A stretch of DNA of 11,621 bases from Bacteroidota bacterium. Its GTDB lineage: Bacteria > Bacteroidota > Ignavibacteria > Ignavibacteriales > Melioribacteraceae. The notes under the pieces were generated by a model, which made no database searches, was not told the origin of the DNA, and saw only the letters and a program-made list of their open reading frames with translations. Location of the stretch: assembly GCA_023453125.1 (NCBI GenBank), contig JAEXUB010000152.1, forward strand, positions 1 to 11,621. Direction: 5' to 3'. The translations under genes were made by a program, and so were the position numbers. Each line of letters opens with the position of its first letter. Within the stretch, counting starts at the first letter, position 1. This document shows positions 1-6,729 of this stretch, one piece after another.

Positions 1-559
1 CTTTAAAGGCCTGTGAGGTAATATATTTTCTGAAGCTTGTAAGAATAGCCACTTCGTCGAGCCTGTCAATATTGCTTGGGGGTACATATTCCGAAGCGAA
101 TGAGAAATGGGAGCTTGAAGAAGAGCCGGTCCAGCCCCCCTTATTTTCAGAATTACCTTCTGTATCTCCATCGGTACCGGCGGATGAGTGGAATCCGCTG
201 AATGAAGAACTGTTATTAGCCTCATATTGCTGCTGTTTATGACGGCCGTTCCCTTTTCTGAAGAGGATAAGCAATCCCAGAGCGACAAGAATGAGAGGCC
301 AGTAGCTGTGGAACAGGTAATCGAAATTGATATAGAATATTTCCGAAATAAGATTCAGCGCGCCGAAGAAAATGAATAGAGTGGCCAAAAAGAGGGCTTT
401 TCCTTTAACGGCGAGTACAACGCCTATTGTAAGGAAAAATGCGGGCCAGAAATAATCCCAGAAATGGAAGCGGAGAAATCCTATATTGCCCAATAGCCAG
501 AGGCCTCCTAATGCAATAAGCATTATACCAGCAATGTTTTTTGAACTTGAATTTTTCAT
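1..559 (-). CDS. LiaF-like membrane protein, C-terminus cut by window edge
   Basis: The reading frame opens at ATG 559-557 and stays open to the left edge, giving 186 codons without a stop, so the 3' end is missing. The first 100 residues are hydrophobic, with about four membrane segments (roughly 9-24, 36-51, 54-70, 85-101), like the LiaI/LiaF N-terminal region (DUF5668). A basic patch (RKGNGRHK, 101-108) and a Ser/Gly-rich linker (about 115-155) follow. From about 165 the text (DEVAILTSFRKY, then SQAFK) resembles the start of the LiaF C-terminal domain (cell wall-active antibiotic response family), whose FGG motifs would lie beyond the edge. A GGAGG sits 6 bp before the start, and the gene begins 11 bp after the upstream paralogue, so the two are probably co-transcribed. 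In Firmicutes LiaF represses an envelope-stress two-component system. Whether that role holds here is inference; the exact function is unknown. Confidence 0.85.
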   Translation of the reverse strand, partial: MKNSSSKNIAGIMLIALGGLWLLGNIGFLRFHFWDYFWPAFFLTIGVVLAVKGKALFLATLFIFFGALNLISEIFYINFDYLFHSYWPLILVALGLLILFRKGNGRHKQQQYEANNSSSFSGFHSSAGTDGDTEGNSENKGGWTGSSSSSHFSFASEYVPPSNIDRLDEVAILTSFRKYITSQAFK

Positions 560-570
560 AATAGCCTCCG

Positions 571-1254
571 TCAGTTTTTAATGTCTATGCCGCCGAATAT
601 CGTTGCGCCTTTAATAACGAGTATGCGGGAGTTGTCATAAACTATATTTGGACTTTTAATTCTCTTATCGCTTACACCGCCGAAAATAGGTGTTACATCA
701 ATCTGTATATTCCAGTCGCTAGGGGCGGTAATAGTAGAGCCGCCGAAAATGGTAGTTACATCGAGAAAGTTCGTTCCTTCGGCAAGCTTGCATCCGTAGA
801 GGTTAATTTCGGAACCGCCGAAAGCTGCGAAGATAGTGCCCCCGCGGAAATTTTCTGACTGTAGATATTTATTGCAGCCTCCGAATACGGTTACAACTTC
901 AATTCTTTCCGAATCGTCCGGTGTAGCCGCAGAGGGGGTGCCCGGGATATTAAATGTATTGTTTTTCCCCCTTGTAAGAAGATAGAGCCCGAGTAATATT
1001 AAAAGAAGGGGCCACCAGTTCGGAAGCATCGTTAATACACCAATGGCAATCAGTACAAATCCCGCCGTTTTATTTGAAGTAGTGGCGAGAATAATTATGC
1101 CGATTAGAATCGTAAAAGTGTGCCAGGAGAAGACCCACCAGGGGAGATGAAAGGTGAAAAAGAAAATATCGGATCTTTCAAGAAACAGGAGAGCTCCAAT
1201 TACCAGAAGAGCAATTCCGAAGATCCAGCTGGCTGATATATTATTGCGTGACAT
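571..1254 (-). CDS. LiaF-like (DUF5668 plus cell wall-active antibiotic response domain) membrane protein
   Basis: This is a 227-residue protein with two halves. Residues 1-95 are very hydrophobic, with about four membrane segments (roughly 11-27, 43-58, 62-76, 80-95). Residues 115-227 form a soluble domain with five FGG motifs at 124, 145, 170, 191 and 220, each ending a short beta-strand-like stretch (VTVFGG, FAAFGG, TTIFGG, TPIFGG, ATIFGG). The FRGG at 136-139 is typical of the LiaF C-terminal family. The periodic FGG pattern suggests a beta-solenoid-like fold (inference). An AGAGG lies about 6 bp before ATG 1254. It is the first gene of a tandem pair with its partial paralogue downstream. 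Known relatives sense or report envelope stress together with a histidine kinase and response regulator; no such partner is visible here, but one could lie left of the window. The family assignment is good and the role is inferred. Confidence 0.88.
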   Translation of the reverse strand: MSRNNISASWIFGIALLVIGALLFLERSDIFFFTFHLPWWVFSWHTFTILIGIIILATTSNKTAGFVLIAIGVLTMLPNWWPLLLILLGLYLLTRGKNNTFNIPGTPSAATPDDSERIEVVTVFGGCNKYLQSENFRGGTIFAAFGGSEINLYGCKLAEGTNFLDVTTIFGGSTITAPSDWNIQIDVTPIFGGVSDKRIKSPNIVYDNSRILVIKGATIFGGIDIKN

Positions 1255-1279
1255 ATTTGCCTCTTTATAATTTCTGGTA

Positions 1280-1300
1280 CAAAAGTATCTTATATGTCAA
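1280..1300 (-). promoter_or_regulatory. Possible promoter of the LiaF-like operon
   Basis: On the minus strand, TACTTTTG (1287-1280) matches the Bacteroidetes -7 element TAnnTTTG, and a perfect sigma-70-like TTGACA lies at 1300-1295. The two are too close together to be the two halves of one promoter. No good -10 hexamer lies 16-18 bp after TTGACA. Either element alone could be real. A start site near 1273 would leave a leader of about 20 nt before ATG 1254, which fits the AGAGG ribosome site. Confidence 0.35.
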
Positions 1301-1306
1301 TACTTT
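1282..1306. repeat. Inverted repeat AAAGTAT-N11-ATACTTT
   Basis: Perfect 7-bp arms at 1282-1288 and 1300-1306 are separated by 11 bp and are 18 bp centre to centre. The arms overlap both promoter-like elements of the LiaF-like operon, the position expected of a repressor or dimeric regulator site. The region is AT-rich, so chance is possible. Confidence 0.35.
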
Positions 1307-1316
1307 CTGAGTATAA

Positions 1317-1346
1317 ATCGGTGAATTGTGGAAAAACATCGGTGAA
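1317..1346. promoter_or_regulatory. Two direct repeats ATCGGTGAA, 9-12-9 layout
   Basis: Identical 9-mers lie at 1317-1325 and 1338-1346 with a 12-bp spacer, so equivalent bases are 21 bp (two helix turns) apart. This spacing is the one known for LytTR-type response regulators, although the 9-mer matches their published consensus only in part. The pair ends 63 bp upstream of the LiaF-like start and just upstream of its possible promoter, where an activator site would be expected. It is also about 100 bp upstream of the divergent antiporter gene. Confidence 0.45.
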
Positions 1347-1430
1347 CGGGATTTTTTTACTTTTTCTCTTCTCCAAACCTCATATTCCTTTCATTTTTCC
1401 CCATTTTTTCATTAATTAAAAGTGAAATTA

Positions 1431-1444
1431 ACCATTTAAATGGT
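1431..1444. promoter_or_regulatory. Perfect 14-bp palindrome next to antiporter start
   Basis: ACCATTTAAATGGT is self-complementary over all 14 bp and ends 3 bp before ATG 1448. It occupies the place where a Shine-Dalgarno would be, and none is present. It could be an operator or affect access of ribosomes to the start. The ATG inside the palindrome (1440) opens a six-codon frame (MVRWHL, stop 1458-1460) that overlaps the antiporter start in another frame. Confidence 0.35.
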
Positions 1445-1447
1445 CAG

Positions 1448-2920
1448 ATGGCATTTATAGAATATTTCCTGATAATTTTTTCGTTTCTGGTGCTTTTAAG
1501 CATTGCGATAGCGAAATTCTCAGACCGGCTGGGGATGCCGGCGCTTCTCCTTTTTATCGGAATAGGAATGCTTGCCGGTTCGGAAGGAATTATAGGAATA
1601 CCATTTGACAGTTTTCAGACTGCCCAGGAGATTGGAATTATAGCCCTTATATTTATTCTTTTTTCGGGGGGGCTCGAAACAAAGTTCAGTTCCGTAAAAG
1701 AAGTATTTTACGATGCGGTCTCTTTATCCACGCTTGGAGTCTTTCTCACTGCCCTATCAATAGGACTCTTCCTTCACTTTGTATTCAACTTTGAAATTAA
1801 ACAGGGGCTTCTGCTAGGTGCAATTATATCAAGTACAGATGCTGCAGCGGTTTTCTCGGTTCTAAGGTCGAGGGATTTAAGCCTTAAAGGAAGAATCAAT
1901 TCGGCGCTTGAGCTTGAATCGGGGAGCAACGACCCGATGGCAGTATTCCTTACATTCGGCATCATTCAAATGATAAACATACCCGATACCGGAATACTGG
2001 ATATTACAGGAACCTTTTTTCTTCAGATGGGGCTCGGAGCGTTCCTTGGAATTATTGGGGGCAAGGTAATGGTTATTGTATTGAACAAGCTCAAATTAAA
2101 GCACGAGGGAATCTACCCTGTATTTGCTCTTGCATACGCCTGTTTTGTTTACGGCCTTACGGCATTATTGGGGGGGAGCGGATTCCTTGCAGTCTACCTG
2201 GCCGGCATTGTTGCCGGGGGGGAATCGTTCATACAGAAGAAGAGTTTAATCCGCTTTTTTGACGGACTTGCCTGGCTAAGCCAGATTACTATGTTTCTTG
2301 CGCTTGGATTGCTTGTATTTCCTTCAAAACTTCTTGATGTAATTGCAATCGGATTCGCTTTATCTGCATTCCTTGTATTTATTGCCCGCCCTTTGAGTGT
2401 TTTTATTTCTCTTGCATTTTCAAAATTCAAATGGAACGAAAAAGCATTTATATCGTGGGTCGGCTTAAAAGGGGCGGTACCTATTATTCTTGCCACATTC
2501 CCCTTAATGGCAAATGTTCCTAATGCCGATATGATATTCAGCGTGGTGTTTTTTATAGTATTAACTTCGGTTCTGGTTCAGGGGTGGTCTCTTTCTCCCG
2601 TTGCAAGGTTTTTTAAAGTAGATACTCCTTTCAAGAAGAAAAAAAATTATCCTATTGAATTCGAACCGGTAGAGGGGACAAATACCGAATTGATCGATTT
2701 ATTCGTTCCATTCAATGCCGATGTTGCGGGAAAGACAATTGTGGAATTGGGGCTCCCTAAGGACAGCCTGATTGCAATGATAAACAGGAATGAAAATTTT
2801 CTTGTACCCAGCGGAGGAACGGTTCTTGAAGAGGGGGATATAGTCCTCATTCTTGTGAACAAAACCAACCTGAAGGAAATTCAGGGCATTTTCACTAAGG
2901 AAAAAGAGTCTGAAAGCTGA
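1448..2920 (+). CDS. nhaP2: CPA1-family K+(Na+)/H+ antiporter, NhaP2-like
   Basis: This 490-residue inner-membrane protein probably exchanges cytoplasmic K+ or Na+ for protons. About a dozen hydrophobic helices cover residues 1-388. Family motifs are visible: SSTDAAAVFSVLR (128-140), ESGSND (157-162, with the ion-binding Asn161-Asp162 pair), IARP (312-315), and GLKGAVPI (339-346, the usual GLRGAVP). A soluble tail (about 405-485) matches the RCK_C/TrkA-C regulatory fold: DLFVPFNADVAGKTI, GLPKDSLIAMI, then LEEGDIVLIL. E. coli NhaP2 is nearly 90 residues longer, with a further CorC/HlyC-type domain that is absent here. The start at 1448 gives the N-terminus expected for the family but has no Shine-Dalgarno; a perfect palindrome sits just before it. 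Three runs of seven G lie in the gene (1666, 2170, 2216). Ion preference cannot be read from the sequence. Its stop is 17 bp from the end of the convergent rmuC. Confidence 0.9.
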   Translation: MAFIEYFLIIFSFLVLLSIAIAKFSDRLGMPALLLFIGIGMLAGSEGIIGIPFDSFQTAQEIGIIALIFILFSGGLETKFSSVKEVFYDAVSLSTLGVFLTALSIGLFLHFVFNFEIKQGLLLGAIISSTDAAAVFSVLRSRDLSLKGRINSALELESGSNDPMAVFLTFGIIQMINIPDTGILDITGTFFLQMGLGAFLGIIGGKVMVIVLNKLKLKHEGIYPVFALAYACFVYGLTALLGGSGFLAVYLAGIVAGGESFIQKKSLIRFFDGLAWLSQITMFLALGLLVFPSKLLDVIAIGFALSAFLVFIARPLSVFISLAFSKFKWNEKAFISWVGLKGAVPIILATFPLMANVPNADMIFSVVFFIVLTSVLVQGWSLSPVARFFKVDTPFKKKKNYPIEFEPVEGTNTELIDLFVPFNADVAGKTIVELGLPKDSLIAMINRNENFLVPSGGTVLEEGDIVLILVNKTNLKEIQGIFTKEKESES

Positions 2921-2927
2921 CCAATAA

Positions 2928-2950
2928 GGAAGAGAAATTATTCCTCTTCC
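2928..2950. terminator. Weak hairpin between convergent nhaP2 and rmuC
   Basis: GGAAGAG (2928-2934) can pair with CTCTTCC (2944-2950) around a 9-nt loop. It lies in the 17-bp gap and the last codons of rmuC, so it could serve both converging genes. No T-run follows on either side, so intrinsic termination is doubtful. Confidence 0.2.
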
Positions 2951-4176
2951 CCTTCAATCAAATTCAATTCACCTGAAGGAAGCTCCTGCACATCCCTAAG
3001 CTTGCGCTGTATTGTACGGGTCTTCTTTGAAGCGTCTTCAATTGTCCTGCTTGCCTCTTCAAGTTTCTTCTGAGTTTTATCCAGAATTTCGCCGAACTTG
3101 CCGAACTCTGTTTTGACCGCGCCGAGGAGAGTCCACACTTCGCTTGAGCGTTTTTCAATTGCAAGGGTGCGGAATCCCATCTGAAGGCTGTTAAGAATAG
3201 CAGTAAGGTTTGTAGGGCCAGTTATAATTACTTTATAATCATTCTGAATTTTCTCAAAGAGCCCCGGCTTCCTTAATATTTCGGCAAACAATCCTTCAAC
3301 GGGGAGGAAGAGGAGTGCTACATCTGTTGTGTTAGGGGGATCGATATATTTTTCATAAATGGTTTTAGCTTCCCCTTTAATTCTGTTCTCGAGAGCCTTT
3401 GAAGCCTCATCAATAAGAGCAAGGTCCCCTGCATCCTGGGCATTAAGGAGCCTCTGATAATCTTCCATCGGAAATTTAGCGTCAATAGGGAGCCAGCAGG
3501 AATCTTCCTTACTGCCGCGTCCCGGCATTTTAACCGCAAATTCAACCCGTTCGCTGCTCCCCGGTTTGGTTGCAATATTCTTTGCATATTGTTCTGGAGT
3601 AAGAATCTGATCAATCAGGTTCTCAAGCTGAATTTCCCCCCAGGTACCCCTTGTTTTAACATTTGTAAGTACTTTCTTCAAATCCCCCACACCGACGGCA
3701 AGGTTTCTCATTTCGCCGAGCCCTTCCCTTACAGCCTCAAGCCGGTCGCTCACGAGTTTAAATGATTCACCGAGCCTCTTCTCGAGAGTTGAATGGAGCT
3801 TTTCATCGACTGTAGCGCGCATCTGCTCCAGCCTCTGCTCGTTGCTGTCAATCATCTGTTTAAGGCGGGCCTCAATTTTCTCTTCCAGTTTATCAAATTT
3901 CTGCTCGTTGCTCTGAGTAAGTTCGCTCATTCTTTTTGCGCTTGTCTCCGAGAATGCAACGAGGCTTTTATTCAGTTCCTCTCTGGCATCCTTTGCGCTC
4001 CGAGAGGTTTCATCCCTGTTCCTCCCGATTTCATCCTTAACGAGGCGTTCAATCCGGGCTACAAATTCCTCTGTTCCCCCCTCTTTTTGCGAGGCAATTT
4101 TTTTATAAATTATATAGATTAAAATGAGTGATATAACGGATATAAGAAGAGCTAGAATATTTAACAGTTCCGGCAT
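2938..4176 (-). CDS. rmuC: DNA recombination protein RmuC
   Basis: This is a 412-residue protein. An N-terminal membrane helix (about 5-24) is followed by a long charged region predicted as coiled coil (about 38-150, with repeated SNEQ-K/R-xx-L/M units at 89 and 111). The conserved RmuC domain follows (about 155-385). Recognisable stretches are LKKVLTNVKTRGTWGEIQLE (166-185), LTPEQYAKN (192-200), SSERVEFAVKMPG (207-219) and LPIDAKFPMEDYQ (229-241). The VEF...IDAK arrangement fits the predicted PD-(D/E)xK nuclease-like fold of the family. In E. coli RmuC limits recombination at inverted repeats, by a mechanism not well defined. The start has only a poor ribosome site (GAGAT), and the upstream in-frame ATG meets a stop at once. 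The gene stands alone, divergent from the acylase gene and convergent with the antiporter. The length is close to that of E. coli RmuC. Confidence 0.95.
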   Translation of the reverse strand: MPELLNILALLISVISLILIYIIYKKIASQKEGGTEEFVARIERLVKDEIGRNRDETSRSAKDAREELNKSLVAFSETSAKRMSELTQSNEQKFDKLEEKIEARLKQMIDSNEQRLEQMRATVDEKLHSTLEKRLGESFKLVSDRLEAVREGLGEMRNLAVGVGDLKKVLTNVKTRGTWGEIQLENLIDQILTPEQYAKNIATKPGSSERVEFAVKMPGRGSKEDSCWLPIDAKFPMEDYQRLLNAQDAGDLALIDEASKALENRIKGEAKTIYEKYIDPPNTTDVALLFLPVEGLFAEILRKPGLFEKIQNDYKVIITGPTNLTAILNSLQMGFRTLAIEKRSSEVWTLLGAVKTEFGKFGEILDKTQKKLEEASRTIEDASKKTRTIQRKLRDVQELPSGELNLIEGEEE

Positions 4177-4201
4177 TGTTATCTCGGCATTTATTTTTTT
4201 A

Positions 4202-4209
4202 CAAATTTA
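4202..4209 (-). promoter_or_regulatory. Possible -7 element of rmuC promoter
   Basis: TAAATTTG on the minus strand (4209-4202) matches TAnnTTTG of Bacteroidetes promoters. It lies about 26 bp before the rmuC start, in a 66-75 bp AT-rich gap between divergent genes. A TTTG sits 16 bp further upstream, shorter than the usual 19 or so. The region is so A/T-rich that chance matches are likely. Confidence 0.25.
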
Positions 4210-4239
4210 CATAAACAAATAATAACAAAAATAAAAATC

Positions 4240-4250
4240 TGCGTGACGCA
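4240..4250. promoter_or_regulatory. Interrupted palindrome TGCGTGACGCA at acylase start
   Basis: TGCGT (4240-4244) and ACGCA (4246-4250) are perfect 5-bp arms around a single G. It is the only GC-rich spot in an A-rich leader and ends one base before ATG 4252. It also contains the alternative start GTG 4243, and so bears on which start is used. Confidence 0.25.
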
Positions 4251-4251
4251 A

Positions 4252-6666
4252 ATGGTTAAAGGCATAAAAGTTTTTACCGGAATACTCTTTTCCCTTATAA
4301 TTTTCGGAGCCGCTTTCTATATAATATCTGTAAAACTTGTTAAGAGACCCCTTCCGGTCTATGAGGGGGAATACAAGGTTAAGGGGATAAGCGGCACGGT
4401 TAAAATATTCAGGGATGAATGGGGAGTGCCCGCCATCTATGCAGACGGGGAAGAGGATGCAGCATTCGCGCTCGGATTTGTACACGCTCAGGAAAGACTG
4501 TTCCAGATGGACCTTATAAGGCGTGCCGGAGAGGGAAGAATAAGCGAAGTTATTGGGGGAAAAACCGTCCCGATTGATAAGATGTTCCGCACGCTCGGAT
4601 TATTCAAATTCGTAAAGGAAATTTTTCCAAGGCTAAGCGATGATACAAAAAGAATGCTTACCGCATATTCCAAGGGAGTAAATGAGTTTATAAGAAATGC
4701 CAAAGGAAAACTCCCCATTGAGTTTGCGCTTTTAAATTACGAGCCTTACGAATGGAAACCGGAGCACAGCCTTGTTATTGCAAAGCTGATGGCGTGGGAG
4801 CTTAACATAAGCTGGTGGACCGACATAGCATACACGCACATAGTACAGAAACTCGGGGAGGAAAAGGCGCGCGAAATTATTCCCGATTATCCGCAGAACG
4901 CTCCTACTATTATTCCGGAGGGGATAAAGGGATTTGCATCGGTGCCGCTGGATTTAATTCATATTGACAGACAGTTCAGGGAATTGACCGGATTCAGGGG
5001 AACGCATATCGGTTCAAACGGATGGGCTGCGGGGGGAGCCGCATCGCAATCGGGCAAGGCCCTGTTGGCCAACGATCCGCATCTTTCATTCCAGGCCCCC
5101 GGCAAATGGCTTGTGGCTATTATTAGAGGGGGGAATTGGAATGTGCAGGGATTTACACTGCCGGGACTTCCTGCCGTTGTTATAGGAAGCAATAAGAATA
5201 TTGCCTGGGGAGTAACTAATGTAATGGCTGATGATGCCGATTTCTATGTCGAGAAACTGGATGAATCGAAGACAAAATATTTCATTGACGGGGACTGGCG
5301 CCCCCTGATAATTGAACAAGACTCCGTAATTGTAAAGGACTCCGCCAAGGTATATTTTGATGTTAAGAAGACGCACAGGGGAGCAATTATATCCGATATC
5401 CACGCGAATAATTTTCTCCTTACGACGGATAAAATTGATAAAGCAGTGCTCAGTATGAGATGGACGGCTCTCGAGTTCAGCGATGAATTCAGGGGAATCT
5501 TCGCACTAAACAAAGCGGCCAACTGGGAGGAATTTAAAAACGCATTAAGCGACTTTACTGTACCGGGGCAGAATTTTGTATATACCGATAAGTCGGGGAA
5601 TATAGGTTATGTCTGCGCCGCGAAACTTCCGGTTAGAAACAGCTATAGCCCTACTTTTGTCTATGACGGTACAACGTCTGCAAACGACTGGCGCGGATTT
5701 GTACCATATGAGCAGATGCCTAAACTGTTTAATCCGCCGGATAACTTTATAGCGACAGCCAACAATAAGACGGTAAGCAGTTTCGGATATCATATTTCCA
5801 ATTTGTGGGAGCCTTCTTCAAGGATAGAAAGGATTACTGAAATGCTCAGGAGCAAGCCGCGCCATTCCGCGCAAGATTTTATGAAATACCAGACTGACCA
5901 GATTTCCCCTTATGCAAAGGAAATTAAGAGTTATATAGGGTCTGCATTTAAAGAGATAAAGGTTAATGATGCAAGACTTAAGAATGCCATTGAGATGATT
6001 GGAAGATGGGACGGCAGAATGGATATGGGAAGCCAGATTCCTTCAATCTATTCAATGTTTTTCAATTCTCTTATTAAAAACATCTTTGAAGATGAGATGG
6101 GGGAACAGATTTACAGCGAGTTTATATTTATGGCCAATATTCCTTACAGGGTTGTACAGAAACTTCTCGCGGAGAATAGTTCCTCCTGGTTCGATAATGT
6201 TAATACGCCGCAGATAGAAACAAGGGATGCCATAATAAGGCAGAGTTTCGCCGAGGCTCTTGTTAAACTTGACGGCCGGTTCGGAAACAATATGGAGAAA
6301 TGGCAGTGGGGGGAACTGCATAAGGTAAAATTCAAACACACATTCAGCGGCCAGTCGGGGCTCTTTGACCGCTTAGGAGACATCGGTGAGTTCAGCATAG
6401 GAGGGGACGGAACCACAGTATTCAACACCGAGTATTCATTCAACAAGCCGTTCGAAACGAGGCTCGGCCCTTCGATGCGCTTTGTATATGATTTCGCCGA
6501 GCCTGATATTTTCAACTATATTCTCCCCGCCGGGCAGTCGGGGCATCCGCTAAGTCCGTTATACCGCAATATGACTGATATGTGGATGAAAGGGAAAATG
6601 ATTCAGCTTAATCTTAAGGATGAAATTATTTATACGGGAAAGCTTCTTACTCTTAAGCAGGAATAA
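4252..6666 (+). CDS. Penicillin acylase family (S45) N-terminal-nucleophile amidohydrolase
   Basis: This 804-residue enzyme probably hydrolyses an amide bond of an acylated substrate outside the cytoplasmic membrane. Residues 7-28 form a membrane anchor or uncleaved signal. An A-chain-like region follows (about 36-225; RDEWGVPAIYA at 54-64, GFVHAQERLFQMDL at 75-88). The autocatalytic cleavage site is GSNGWAAGG, where Ser255 would be the new N-terminus and nucleophile of the B chain, followed by Asn256. His277 falls at B-chain position 23, as in PvdQ and cephalosporin acylases, whereas E. coli penicillin G acylase has Gln. IATANNK (500-506) carries the candidate oxyanion-hole Asn. GQSGHPLSP (761-769) is the usual family ending. 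I chose ATG 4252; GTG 4243 in frame would add three residues. Neither has a Shine-Dalgarno. It is divergent from rmuC and precedes metF by 63 bp. The substrate (antibiotic, acyl-homoserine lactone, lipopeptide) cannot be told from sequence. Confidence 0.9.
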   Translation: MVKGIKVFTGILFSLIIFGAAFYIISVKLVKRPLPVYEGEYKVKGISGTVKIFRDEWGVPAIYADGEEDAAFALGFVHAQERLFQMDLIRRAGEGRISEVIGGKTVPIDKMFRTLGLFKFVKEIFPRLSDDTKRMLTAYSKGVNEFIRNAKGKLPIEFALLNYEPYEWKPEHSLVIAKLMAWELNISWWTDIAYTHIVQKLGEEKAREIIPDYPQNAPTIIPEGIKGFASVPLDLIHIDRQFRELTGFRGTHIGSNGWAAGGAASQSGKALLANDPHLSFQAPGKWLVAIIRGGNWNVQGFTLPGLPAVVIGSNKNIAWGVTNVMADDADFYVEKLDESKTKYFIDGDWRPLIIEQDSVIVKDSAKVYFDVKKTHRGAIISDIHANNFLLTTDKIDKAVLSMRWTALEFSDEFRGIFALNKAANWEEFKNALSDFTVPGQNFVYTDKSGNIGYVCAAKLPVRNSYSPTFVYDGTTSANDWRGFVPYEQMPKLFNPPDNFIATANNKTVSSFGYHISNLWEPSSRIERITEMLRSKPRHSAQDFMKYQTDQISPYAKEIKSYIGSAFKEIKVNDARLKNAIEMIGRWDGRMDMGSQIPSIYSMFFNSLIKNIFEDEMGEQIYSEFIFMANIPYRVVQKLLAENSSSWFDNVNTPQIETRDAIIRQSFAEALVKLDGRFGNNMEKWQWGELHKVKFKHTFSGQSGLFDRLGDIGEFSIGGDGTTVFNTEYSFNKPFETRLGPSMRFVYDFAEPDIFNYILPAGQSGHPLSPLYRNMTDMWMKGKMIQLNLKDEIIYTGKLLTLKQE

Positions 6667-6729
6667 TTCGATGCGGACTTTATTAAATAAAATTGTAAAT
6701 TAAGTTATCCAAAAAAGAATTATTAGGTT

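Noticed and set aside
3793..4122. A 109-codon plus-strand frame opposite rmuC
   Set aside because: It mirrors the coiled-coil codons of rmuC on the other strand; the rmuC product is a full-length family match.
4206..4234. TTTACA as a -35 element for the acylase gene
   Set aside because: No acceptable -10 element 16-18 bp downstream; the A-rich leader gives many such matches.
6144..6515. A 123-codon minus-strand frame within the acylase gene
   Set aside because: Antisense shadow of conserved acylase sequence with no start signal.
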